This document shows, piece after piece, positions 1-8,006 of a DNA stretch of 59,372 nt. The notes below the pieces were generated by a model. That model was given only the letters and a program-made list of their open reading frames with translations, searched no databases and was not told where the DNA came from. A program made the translations under genes and the position numbers. Origin of the DNA: Romboutsia weinsteinii (GTDB taxonomy: Bacteria; Bacillota; Clostridia; Peptostreptococcales; Peptostreptococcaceae). The stretch lies in contig NZ_NOJY02000020.1 in assembly GCF_002250835.2 (NCBI RefSeq), forward strand, positions 1 through 59,372. Direction: 5' to 3'. How positions within the stretch are numbered: the first letter of the stretch is position 1; every line of letters starts with the position of its first letter.

Positions 1-417
1 ACTTACTAATAGGGGGATTATTGGTAAATTATATTCTACGGCTATATATAAAAGCATGTACGTAAATAACAATACTACTGTCAAATTATTCATAAACAAT
101 GAACATGCATACATAACAATAGGTATTATTATCATCAATAATGATTTTTTTCCTTTTGATGATGTTATAAACATATACCCAATGTAATCAATCAATCCTA
201 AATCTTCAAATATTTTTGTAAAAATAGCTAATACTATTATAAGTACTACTATTTCACTTGGAAATTTTGCAAATGCTGCATTTACATCAAATGCTCCCGT
301 TAATGATCCAAGTATTAATAATAATCCCGATCCCATCAACGCTATTGGTGTCCTGTGTTTACTAAAAAACACCATACCTATATAAGTTAATATAGATACA
401 ATAACTACAAAAATCAT
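1..417 (-). CDS. SLC13/ArsB/NhaD-type permease, N-terminal fragment
   Basis: The ATG at 417 reads leftward for 139 codons without a stop and runs off the window, so only the N-terminal third is visible. A GGAGGAAA Shine-Dalgarno lies 7 nt upstream. The product is strongly hydrophobic, with a first helix directly at the N terminus (MIFVVIVSIL), then a segment with VVLIIVLAIF, a cytoplasmic stretch rich in Lys (SSKGKKS), and a helix with the motif CSLFMNNLTVVLL. The N-N-L-T segment in a helix hairpin is typical of the ion-transporter superfamily that includes ArsB, NhaD and SLC13 carboxylate permeases. The substrate cannot be told from this fragment. It lies downstream of the terminator at 444-481 and so is probably transcribed from its own promoter in a very short intergenic space or by readthrough. 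Confidence 0.6.
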   Translation of the reverse strand, partial: MIFVVIVSILTYIGMVFFSKHRTPIALMGSGLLLILGSLTGAFDVNAAFAKFPSEIVVLIIVLAIFTKIFEDLGLIDYIGYMFITSSKGKKSLLMIIIPIVMYACSLFMNNLTVVLLFTYMLLYIAVEYNLPIIPLLVS

Positions 418-443
418 CTAATTTCCTCCAATATTTTTTTTAA

Positions 444-481
444 AAAAAGTGTATACCAAAATCTTCAGTATACACTTTTTT
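444..481 (-). terminator. Intrinsic terminator after the SPOCS-like gene
   Basis: A perfect 13-bp stem (AAAAAGTGTATAC with GTATACACTTTTT) with an 11-nt loop is followed on the minus strand by a run of T. It lies 37 nt beyond the stop codon at 518. Confidence 0.85.
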
Positions 482-517
482 GCTATCTATTTAAAATAAA
501 CTTGATATAGCTAAATA

Positions 518-1342
518 CTAGTTACATCTATTCAAAGAAACTACTATTCTAACTACATCTGATTCTTTTACTCCTTTGACTTTATCCTCTTCTCTTAATA
601 CGCAGCTTCCCTCTGAATTTCTTGTGAATTCAAGTTCTGCATCTGGGTTGTCCCCAGCTCTTGCGCCTTCTACATGAAGATTACATTCAAATGGTATACA
701 TATTGTTGAATGTCTTAATACACCATCTATTCTAACTGGATCTAGAGCATCTTTATCTTTTTTACCATCTTTATCTTTTTTTCCGTCTTTATTATTCTTT
801 CCATCCTTATTGTTCTTACCGTCGTTGTTATCTTTATCATTTTTTCCTTCTCTGTCATTTTTTCCTTCTCTGTCATTTCTTCCTTCTCTTTCATTTTTTC
901 CTTCCCTGTCATCTCTTCCTTCCTCTTCCTCTTCCTTGCTTCTATATAAGCATGAACTTCCACCATCCATATAGTTCATATAATCACAATATGCACAATT
1001 GTCTCTTTCGTCTTCTCCATCTACTTCATAATATTGATCTGAGTATAAATTTTTCCTTTTAAAATCGCTTAGTCTATCAATGTCAGGTTTTTTAGCTGTA
1101 GTATATAAGATGCTTTTATATATATATCCTTTTACAGAAACAAAATCATCATCTTTTACTTCGGCTCTAAATAACCCAACAGCATTATTTACATCTACTA
1201 TATCTAGTATCTCATCATGTTTTGGTGGCTCAAACATTACATCTGTTTCTACAAGTTCATGATGTGTTACAGTAGCTTCTACAACGCTAGGCTTATGCGG
1301 TCTGTCATAGTCACTAGCTTTCTTATAATACTTATTGTTCAT
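518..1342 (-). CDS. SPOCS/DUF3794-like spore-associated protein with charged low-complexity insert
   Basis: 274 aa, SD GGTAGGGG 7 nt before ATG. Residues 50-85 (V-S-V-K-G-Y-I-Y-K-S-I-L-Y) and about 205-270 (I-C-I-P-F-E-C-N-L-H-V-E-G) look like the two halves of a SPOCS (DUF3794) beta domain, a fold of spore morphogenesis/coat proteins such as SipL. Between them are a Cys-containing stretch (CAYCDYMNYMDGGSSC) and an about 60-residue hydrophilic repeat of G-K-N-D-R-E / D-G-K-N-N-K units. The gene lies directly downstream of yabG, a mother-cell protease that processes spore proteins, which supports a coat or exosporium role. There is no signal peptide. The family call rests on remembered pattern only. 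Alternative: a clade-specific coat protein without a real SPOCS fold. Confidence 0.5.
   Translation of the reverse strand: MNNKYYKKASDYDRPHKPSVVEATVTHHELVETDVMFEPPKHDEILDIVDVNNAVGLFRAEVKDDDFVSVKGYIYKSILYTTAKKPDIDRLSDFKRKNLYSDQYYEVDGEDERDNCAYCDYMNYMDGGSSCLYRSKEEEEEGRDDREGKNEREGRNDREGKNDREGKNDKDNNDGKNNKDGKNNKDGKKDKDGKKDKDALDPVRIDGVLRHSTICIPFECNLHVEGARAGDNPDAELEFTRNSEGSCVLREEDKVKGVKESDVVRIVVSLNRCN
790..945 (-). repeat. Low-complexity coding repeat (GKNDRE/DGKNNK)
   Basis: Degenerate tandem repeats of 18 and 15-18 nt units encode alternating Lys/Arg, Asp/Glu, Gly and Asn residues inside the SPOCS-like protein. The repeats are nearly identical at the DNA level (for example TTTTCCTTCTCTGTCATT recurs on the plus strand), so unit number is likely to vary among strains by slippage. 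Confidence 0.8.
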
Positions 1343-1433
1343 GTAATAACCCCTACCTTTTGACTGTATTTTATGAAATTAGGTTTTTTGTTCCTACTAC
1401 ATATTATTACTTCAGTATTATTTTGTTACTATT

Positions 1434-2273
1434 TTAGTATATTTTCTTGTTCTTAAATACAGGCTTTATTTCCCTTGATTGGCCTCTTGTTTCCATGCCT
1501 CCGATTCCACCCATGCCTCCAAATGTATCCTTAACCGCCTCCTCTACATCAATAAATTCTCTTATAGATGTTGTTGCAATTTGATACGCTAGAAGTACAG
1601 GATCTAAGTGATGAATTAAGGTCCTGTTTGGTGAACTTGCAAAGTTTGCGCCAGCATCAATTAACTCTTCGTAATAGGATTGACATCCACCTGCAAAAAT
1701 TACTAGTTGGTCATAATTAGGATTAAAAATCCTTGCTTTTTCTACACTTTCTTTGAAATATTTTGAATTTCTATAATTATCTATATCACTCCAATTGTTA
1801 TATCCTCTAGCTAAATTATCATGCCCTGTAATTATAAGTATGCTAGGATTATGCTCCTTTAAAAGACTTACTATTTTTTCTGGCTGCTCAGATTCATTTA
1901 AATATATACCTACTGCTGGTATTTCTAACATATTATAATTTTCTATACTCTTATTTAAGTAATAGTTATCTCCATCAATATGAAGTATCTTCCCAATTTT
2001 TTTCAAATTATCAAGGTTATTTCTGCTAAAAATATTTGTATTTTTACATTCATAAATTAAACTACTTAATCTATTACCCATAACTTTGTTTATATCATGC
2101 TCTTTTATTTCATATTCTTTTTTAGAAAGTATATTTAGATCATCAATACTTGCATCTGCAATTAGACGAAAAGAGGTTCCTTTTAGTATTGCAATATTAT
2201 TATTCAGTTCACATATCCTAAAGCAAATATCATTATTATATGAATTTCTTGTAACAATGTTTCCTACTTCCAT
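1434..2273 (-). CDS. yabG: Sporulation-specific protease YabG
   Basis: 279 aa, matching the usual YabG length (about 280-290). SD AAGGAG 9 nt before ATG. YabG (peptidase family U57) is a mother-cell cysteine-type protease that trims spore coat and cortex-lysis proteins (SpoIVA, Csp proteins, SleC depending on species). Visible family features: N-terminal G-N-I-V-T-R, the segment P-A-V-G-I-Y-L-N, S-I-L-I-I-T-G-H-D, and F-A-G-G-C-Q-S-Y-Y-E-E, containing the conserved His and Cys. The C terminus has a Gly/Met-rich stretch (GGMGGIGGM). The SPOCS-like gene at 518 follows on the same strand, likely as a co-expressed sporulation pair. Confidence 0.9.
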   Translation of the reverse strand: MEVGNIVTRNSYNNDICFRICELNNNIAILKGTSFRLIADASIDDLNILSKKEYEIKEHDINKVMGNRLSSLIYECKNTNIFSRNNLDNLKKIGKILHIDGDNYYLNKSIENYNMLEIPAVGIYLNESEQPEKIVSLLKEHNPSILIITGHDNLARGYNNWSDIDNYRNSKYFKESVEKARIFNPNYDQLVIFAGGCQSYYEELIDAGANFASSPNRTLIHHLDPVLLAYQIATTSIREFIDVEEAVKDTFGGMGGIGGMETRGQSREIKPVFKNKKIY

Positions 2274-2362
2274 TAAGTATTCTCCTTTTTCTTTGACTAG
2301 CGATATTAGGGTGTTTAAGATATTTTATGTGTGTATATTATAGATTTGTGATAAAAATAAAT

Positions 2363-2403
2363 AAAAAATAAGAAATAAGAGTAACCTCTTATTTCTTATT
2401 TGA
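2363..2403 (-). terminator. Intrinsic terminator of the DUF116 gene
   Basis: AAATAAGAAATAAGAG pairs with CTCTTATTTCTTATTT around a GTTA loop, overlapping the stop codon at 2389. The minus strand runs into T-rich sequence. Confidence 0.75.
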
Positions 2404-3546
2404 ATAAATTATTAATTGTTTTAGTCTTTTAAAATTAATATCCGTCATTATAGGTATCTCTCTCCAGTGATTTTTACATCCACAGTAATCTAATACTATA
2501 CATTGCGGCTTAAATCCTAGTCTAATAGCTTTTAAGCCTCCTGAAACTAAGTTCAGTACACAAGCTATACCTATTATACCTATACTTTCGTTATTTTTAT
2601 ATTCTAAGTTTAGCATAGATGCTTCGTGAGGAATTATAAGCACCTTATATCCATATTTTTCTACCATATTGCTCATTTCATTAATATTACATTTCCTACT
2701 GCAATGTTTACATATATATCCATTTCCTTTTTTTTCACTTAAGCATGTACTTTCTGTTTGACACATACATGATGGCAAAAATATAAACTTTTCTGATGTT
2801 CTTAAAAATTCTTCTCTATATGATTTATTCATAATTTCTGCACTTACCATATTAAAAAAATATTGTATTTCACCTTTACCACAATATATAATGTCTTCCT
2901 TATTAAAATGTTTTTCCTTGTACTTTTTTAAATACATATCTACATTTTCACTGTATTTTCCTAGTGAATTTTTACAAATATCATTTAGATGGTTACTAAG
3001 ACTCATACATGTATTTAAAAAATAGTTAATATAATTACCATCTTTCGTAGATAAAAATATTTCCCAGTTCTTTAATCTTAATACCTCTTCTTTAAAATCT
3101 CCACTAGCATTCATCCATTTTATTAGTAACTTTAAATTTCCTAATGATAATGATTCAAAGTTATATCTTTTCTTCATTAGTATTTTTGTATTAAGCTTAC
3201 CTCTAATTTTATCTATCTTGACTTTGTATTCTTGTTTTCTGTCCCTCAAATTATTTAAAACTTTAAAAATAGGTTCTATAGTAGGATTAAATGCCCTTGC
3301 ATAATCATTATATTCAATTAGCATTACACCAATAAGTAATAATTCAATTCCATATTCTGCTCTACTTCTAATCTTTTCTAAATCTTTATATTCTATAAAA
3401 GTGATAATACCATTTATATATTCCTTTCCATCATTCAATACTTTTGTTGCTATATCATCACTTATTCTATCTACAATCTCATAGTAATCATCAGAGTCAT
3501 CATCTCCTAATGATAAAGAGTATGTTACACAGTTAATATCTTTCAC
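2389..3546 (-). CDS. DUF116 family protein
   Basis: 385 aa, GTG start with SD GGAGG 9 nt upstream. The C-terminal third carries the DUF116 pattern: F-L-P-S-C-M-C at about 257, a Cys cluster (C-K-H-C-S-R-K-C) at about 283-290, then I-I-G-I-A-C and L-D-Y-C-G-C-K-N-H-W near the end. These repeated Cys are expected to bind a metal or Fe-S cluster; the biochemical role of the family is not established. The N-terminal 230 residues are helical and not recognised. It is monocistronic, between the MATE exporter and yabG on the same strand, each with its own terminator. Confidence 0.75.
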   Translation of the reverse strand: MKDINCVTYSLSLGDDDSDDYYEIVDRISDDIATKVLNDGKEYINGIITFIEYKDLEKIRSRAEYGIELLLIGVMLIEYNDYARAFNPTIEPIFKVLNNLRDRKQEYKVKIDKIRGKLNTKILMKKRYNFESLSLGNLKLLIKWMNASGDFKEEVLRLKNWEIFLSTKDGNYINYFLNTCMSLSNHLNDICKNSLGKYSENVDMYLKKYKEKHFNKEDIIYCGKGEIQYFFNMVSAEIMNKSYREEFLRTSEKFIFLPSCMCQTESTCLSEKKGNGYICKHCSRKCNINEMSNMVEKYGYKVLIIPHEASMLNLEYKNNESIGIIGIACVLNLVSGGLKAIRLGFKPQCIVLDYCGCKNHWREIPIMTDINFKRLKQLIIYSNKK

Positions 3547-3751
3547 TTAAGCCATCCTCCAACATATTTATAATATTTAAGCTTTTATCATTTAGTAAGT
3601 TCTGTATATCATAACTATAGTATATATTAATAAATTTTCATCAATTATTTTAAATAATATAATCTTTATTTCTATTCATCATGATAAAGATATTCTTTTA
3701 AATATATAAATGTTACTATCTTTCTTAATTTATAATATTTATTTTCTAAAT

Positions 3752-3787
3752 AAAAAAGACCCAAATAATTAAACTTTGAGCCTTTTA
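3752..3787 (-). terminator. Intrinsic terminator of the MATE gene
   Basis: AAAGGCTCAAA pairs with TTTGGGTCTTT (two G-U pairs), followed by a T-rich tail on the minus strand. It lies 18 nt past the stop codon of the exporter. Confidence 0.7.
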
Positions 3788-3804
3788 TAATCAATATATT
3801 CTGC

Positions 3805-5232
3805 TTAATGTTTTGAATCAGAATCTAGAGCCAATTCTTTTTTCATACATTGTAGTTTCTTGCTATCTGATTCTTTTTCAGATTCTTGCTGTTTTTTCTT
3901 ATAGCTACTTAATTCTCTAAAAAGAATAATCCCTGTTATTGTAGTAGATAAAAAATCTGCAAATGGTTGCGCCATCCATATTCCTGTAAGTTCAAAAAAT
4001 CTTGGTAATATCATTACTGCAGGTATTAATAAAATTACTTGTCTTAATAAACTAAGTACCATTGCTTGCTTTGCCTTACCTATAGATTGTATAAAATTTG
4101 TACCTGTAACAGATATTCCTACTATAGGTAACATTATCGAATAAATTTCTAAACCTTTTATTGATATCTCCATTAATTCTGGATCAGAGTTAAACATTCC
4201 AACAATCATTTCTGGGAATAATCTTATAAAAATGTAACCTATACATAATACTCCTGTTGCTGCCGCTAATGATGCCAAATACGCCTTTTTTACTCTATGG
4301 TAGTTTTGTGCCCCGTAGTTAAATCCTATAATTGGCTGTGATCCTTGATTTAGTCCAAATATAGGAGTCATTAGAGTAATGCAAATTGAAGAAATTGTAG
4401 TCATTGCTCCTATAGCTAAATCGCCACCATACGTTCTCAAAGCATTGTTTGCTATTACTTGAACCATACTTGCTGCTAGTTGCATCGCAAATGGCGATAC
4501 TCCTATTGCACATACCGAGATAATAATCTTTTTATCTAATTTTAAAGAAGATCTTTCAAATTTTAAATTAGACTTTCCTGATAGATAGTAATAAAGGCTC
4601 ATTATAGCAGTTAAGCCTTGAGAAATAACGGTTGCGACTGCTGCACCTTGTATTCCCATATTAAACTTATATATTAATGTAGCATCTAATATTATGTTAG
4701 TAATACATCCAATTATCATTATTCCTGCTGATATTTTAGGACTACCATCAGCCCTTATTGTGTGATTTAGCGAGAATGCTAACAAGTTTACCACAGTACC
4801 CATAAGTATAATCTTTATATAATCTTTTGCATAAATTAAGGTATTTTCACTTGCTCCAAATATCATTAGCATTTTGTCTACAAATAATAGACCTACTACG
4901 GATATTATTATTCCTGTAATTACAGCTAATGTCATTGCATTTCCGATATGTTTTCTTGCCTCTTCAACCTTGCCTTGACCTAGTTTAATTGATATGTTAG
5001 TTGTCGTACCAATACCAATTAACATCCCAAATGCAAGTATTATCGTCATTATTGGCATCGTTACTCCAAGGCCTGTTATTGCCATTGGCCCAACCCCTGG
5101 TATGTTGCCAATGAATATTCTATCCACTATATTGTACAGACCATTTACCATCATTCCAATAATAGCGGGTACAGAATATTTTAATAATAATTTACCTATA
5201 GACTCTGTTCCTAATGTTTGTTCCCCGTTCAT
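3805..5232 (-). CDS. MATE family multidrug efflux transporter (MepA-like)
   Basis: 475 aa, about 12 predicted membrane helices, the standard size for MATE exporters. MATE proteins export cationic drugs and other compounds by Na+ or H+ antiport. N-terminal features typical of the MepA subgroup are visible: P-A-I-I-G-M-M-V-N-G-L-Y-N-I-V-D-R-I-F-I-G, with the Asp in the first helix, and the second-half repeat around F-G-L-N-Q-G-S-Q-P-I-I-G-F-N-Y-G. The C terminus is a charged cytoplasmic tail rich in Lys/Glu/Ser. SD GGGG lies 10 nt before ATG. The MarR-like palindrome at 5264-5283 suggests drug-responsive repression by a regulator outside this window. Substrate unknown. Confidence 0.9.
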   Translation of the reverse strand: MNGEQTLGTESIGKLLLKYSVPAIIGMMVNGLYNIVDRIFIGNIPGVGPMAITGLGVTMPIMTIILAFGMLIGIGTTTNISIKLGQGKVEEARKHIGNAMTLAVITGIIISVVGLLFVDKMLMIFGASENTLIYAKDYIKIILMGTVVNLLAFSLNHTIRADGSPKISAGIMIIGCITNIILDATLIYKFNMGIQGAAVATVISQGLTAIMSLYYYLSGKSNLKFERSSLKLDKKIIISVCAIGVSPFAMQLAASMVQVIANNALRTYGGDLAIGAMTTISSICITLMTPIFGLNQGSQPIIGFNYGAQNYHRVKKAYLASLAAATGVLCIGYIFIRLFPEMIVGMFNSDPELMEISIKGLEIYSIMLPIVGISVTGTNFIQSIGKAKQAMVLSLLRQVILLIPAVMILPRFFELTGIWMAQPFADFLSTTITGIILFRELSSYKKKQQESEKESDSKKLQCMKKELALDSDSKH

Positions 5233-5263
5233 TTTCTATACCCCTTTCCTTAATAGTTTACAA

Positions 5264-5283
5264 ATAGTTGCATATACAACTAT
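5264..5283. promoter_or_regulatory. MarR-like operator upstream of the MATE exporter
   Basis: ATAGTTGCATATACAACTAT is a perfect 7-bp inverted repeat around a 6-bp spacer, 31 bp upstream of the exporter start. Size and sequence match MarR/MepR-family operators, which commonly control MATE genes. A second, looser repeat (AAATATCAA ... TTGATATTT, 5295-5326) lies just upstream. The operator class is inference. Confidence 0.55.
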
Positions 5284-5512
5284 ATATCAAAAAAAATATC
5301 AATTAACTTAGTCAATTTGATATTTCTTTGCTTAGAATACTTATTTTAATATTCACTATTAATATTTTATTCTATATTGATAATATTGCTACTATATTAC
5401 TTGTCATTTATATAAATAGTTAAAGGAGTCTATAGCCTCCCTTAAAAATATTATTAAGTTTCTCTACCATATATTATATAGTAAATTTACTAATATTCCA
5501 ATTTTTTATTAA

Positions 5513-6298
5513 TTAAAATTCTATTTCCACTCCATAATGATCTGATACTATATTTTTATTTATATTATTAAATATTACTTTAGAGTTTTTTACTGAAATA
5601 TTTTGATTTGTAAAAATAATATCAATTCTTAAATCTTCTTTATTTTTATCCCACCCAGCAATGTTACCTTTAACAGTAATTCCTTCATCTGTTTCTTTAG
5701 CTAAAGTAAACGTATCATACATTCCTTTACTTAAGATATAATCATACCCCTCATCTTTTTTATATGCACTATTATTAAAGTCTCCCATTAAGAATACTAC
5801 CTCATCACTAAAAGCACTATCTATTATAGAATCTATCTGATGAGTAAATGGTTCTTCTTCATCTCCCCACCAACCTAAGTGACAAGAATAGAAACTCATG
5901 TCTTTTCCTTCATAATCTAGAGTTGTTTTTATAATATTCCTGCTTTTCCAATAGCTTGTATCATTACTTATAGTGGCAAAAAAACTTTCTCTTCTTTTTA
6001 TCGGAAGTTTTGTCATAATACATACTCCCTCTTCATATATCTTATATCCTATATGAGACATATCCCAGAAGAATTCATAATTTAAATTGCCAAGACTTTG
6101 TAGTTCTCTCTGAATTAATAACGCAAAATTATCTTCTTTTATATTTTCATATACTATCTTACTATCTATTGATTGATTAATTTCTTGCAATGCTATTACA
6201 TCATAGTCATTTTCATCTATAACTTTAGCAATATACTTTATCTTTTCTAATGTATTTTCTTCTTGCCAAGCATGGCAATTTAATGTTAATAATTTCAA
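5513..6298 (-). CDS. Endonuclease/exonuclease/phosphatase (EEP) family protein
   Basis: 261 aa, TTG start with SD GGAG 7 nt upstream inside the end of the PTS gene. The fold markers run in order: L-T-L-N-C-H-A-W (N-terminal strand with Asn), V-I-A-L-Q-E-I-N (metal-binding Glu), S-C-H-L-G-W-W, F-L-M-G-D-F-N-N (catalytic G-D-F-N), I-D-I-I-F and V-S-D-H-Y-G-V (S-D-H at the C terminus). All EEP catalytic residues are present. Members hydrolyse phosphodiesters of nucleic acids, sphingolipids or phosphoinositides. There is no signal peptide, so it is cytoplasmic. Being the third gene of an alpha-glucoside uptake operon (2-nt gap from the PTS gene), it may act on a sugar phosphate or phosphodiester, but this is speculation. 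Confidence 0.85.
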   Translation of the reverse strand: MKLLTLNCHAWQEENTLEKIKYIAKVIDENDYDVIALQEINQSIDSKIVYENIKEDNFALLIQRELQSLGNLNYEFFWDMSHIGYKIYEEGVCIMTKLPIKRRESFFATISNDTSYWKSRNIIKTTLDYEGKDMSFYSCHLGWWGDEEEPFTHQIDSIIDSAFSDEVVFLMGDFNNSAYKKDEGYDYILSKGMYDTFTLAKETDEGITVKGNIAGWDKNKEDLRIDIIFTNQNISVKNSKVIFNNINKNIVSDHYGVEIEF

Positions 6299-6300
6299 AT

Positions 6301-7962
6301 CTACGCTCCTAACATGTCCAAAATATTCGACTTAATAACATCTGCTTTGGGACCATATACTGCTTGAACCCCTTTATCTTTAATTATTAGTCCTAGTGCT
6401 CCAGCACCCTTCCATTCTTTGTTATCAGCAACTTTACTTGTATCTTTTACTGTTACTCTTAGCCTAGTCATGCAGGCATCTACCTCTACAATATTATCAG
6501 GTCCACCTAACAATTCTATAATTTTAACTGATAAATCATCTTGTGATATTGACTTGTTTGAAGGTTTATTATTATCATCATCTTCTTCAACATAGTTTCC
6601 CTTACGACCTGGAGTTGCTATATTAAATTTCTTAATTAAAAAATTGAATATTACAAAGTTTAGACCAAAGAATGCTACACATGATAGTATAAAGTTTACT
6701 ATATCCATTGTCAATCCAGCTTTTACCATCATTGGAGTACGAGTAATAAACTCTATTATTCCAAAAGCATGTACCCTTAAGTTTATTATATCTGCAATAG
6801 CAAATGCAAGTCCTGTTAGTATCGCATATGCTACATATAGTATTGGTGATACAAACATAAACATAAATTCAATTGGTTCTGTAACTCCTGTTAAGAAGCA
6901 AGCCAATAATCCTGATATAAATATAGGCTTATATGCTTTAACTTTATCCTTATCTACGTTCTTAAACATGGCCATAGATATTCCTGCAAGTGAAGCAGTA
7001 GATAATATTACTTGTCCTGCTTTAAATCTTGCTGGTGTAATTGTATTTAAAAGACTTGTATACTCTGCTGTGTTTCCTACACCCTTAAAGTTTATTAAAT
7101 CTGTTATCCATGCAAGCCATAATGGATCTTGACCAGCAACCATTGTCCCTTGAGCTGCTCCTGTAGCTATTTCGTATATCCCACCAAGTTCTGTATAGTT
7201 CATAGGTACAGTAAGCATGTGATGTAGACCAAATGGTAATAATAATCTCTCAAGTGTCCCATATACAAATGGTGCTAACACTGGTGCTGTATCCTTTGAA
7301 CTTGCTATCCACATTCCAAATGAGTTTAATGCTCCTTGAATAAATGGCCATACTATTGATAGTACTATTGCTGCAATAACCGATCCAATTATAACCACAA
7401 ATGGGACAAAACGTTTACCATTAAAGAAAGACAAAGCATTAGGTAATTTATCAAAATTATAATATTTATTATATAAAATCGCACCTAAGAAACCAGATAT
7501 TATACCTACAAATACACCCATGTTTAATGCTGGGCTACCAAGTATTGATGTAAAATAGTCTTTTACTATAAGATTTGCTCCTGTTAGAGAACTTATAGTT
7601 GCATCTACATCTAGTAACATGTCTGAATTTACTCCAAATATTGCTCCCGTAGTACGATTAATTAAAATAAAAGCGATTAAAGCGGCAAATGCTCCACCCG
7701 CACGATCTTTAGCCCATGAACCACCTATAGCCACTGCAAATAGTATATGTAAGTTTCCTATTATTCCCCATCCTAAATCTTCAACAACTCTAGCTATTGT
7801 AGTAACTATACTAGCATCTGATGACATACCTATTAATTTACCTATAGATATCATCAATCCTGCTGCAGGCATAACTGCTATAACTACTAATAGCGCCTTT
7901 CCAAATTTTTGCCAAAAGTCAAAAGATATTAGCTTTCTCTTATTTCCCATTGAATTTTCCAT
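6301..7962 (-). CDS. PTS system EIIBC component, glucose/maltose (alpha-glucoside) family
   Basis: 553 aa. Residues 10-440 are an EIIC domain of the glucose superfamily (W-Q-K-F-G-K-A-L-L-V-V-I-A-V-M-P-A-A-G start; F-G-L-H-H-M-L-T-V-P substrate loop; G-V-T-E-P-I-E-F motif). Residues 475-553 are an EIIB domain with the phosphorylated Cys in V-D-A-C-M-T-R-L-R-V. No EIIA is fused or adjacent, so a shared EIIA-Glc must supply phosphate. It imports and phosphorylates a maltose-like alpha-glucoside. SD GGGAG is 10 nt before ATG. It sits between the GH13 glucosidase (45-nt gap) and the EEP protein, which makes an alpha-glucoside utilisation operon. The exact sugar (maltose, isomaltose, trehalose, sucrose isomers) is undetermined. 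Confidence 0.9.
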   Translation of the reverse strand: MENSMGNKRKLISFDFWQKFGKALLVVIAVMPAAGLMISIGKLIGMSSDASIVTTIARVVEDLGWGIIGNLHILFAVAIGGSWAKDRAGGAFAALIAFILINRTTGAIFGVNSDMLLDVDATISSLTGANLIVKDYFTSILGSPALNMGVFVGIISGFLGAILYNKYYNFDKLPNALSFFNGKRFVPFVVIIGSVIAAIVLSIVWPFIQGALNSFGMWIASSKDTAPVLAPFVYGTLERLLLPFGLHHMLTVPMNYTELGGIYEIATGAAQGTMVAGQDPLWLAWITDLINFKGVGNTAEYTSLLNTITPARFKAGQVILSTASLAGISMAMFKNVDKDKVKAYKPIFISGLLACFLTGVTEPIEFMFMFVSPILYVAYAILTGLAFAIADIINLRVHAFGIIEFITRTPMMVKAGLTMDIVNFILSCVAFFGLNFVIFNFLIKKFNIATPGRKGNYVEEDDDNNKPSNKSISQDDLSVKIIELLGGPDNIVEVDACMTRLRVTVKDTSKVADNKEWKGAGALGLIIKDKGVQAVYGPKADVIKSNILDMLGA

Positions 7963-8006
7963 GTCTGTTATCTCCCACCTTAATAATTTTTAATAATAAA
8001 TTTTTC

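Noticed and set aside
790..945. Minus-strand 74-aa frame inside the repeat of the SPOCS-like gene
   Set aside because: It is the same repeat read in another frame (Lys/Glu/Met-rich), without SD.
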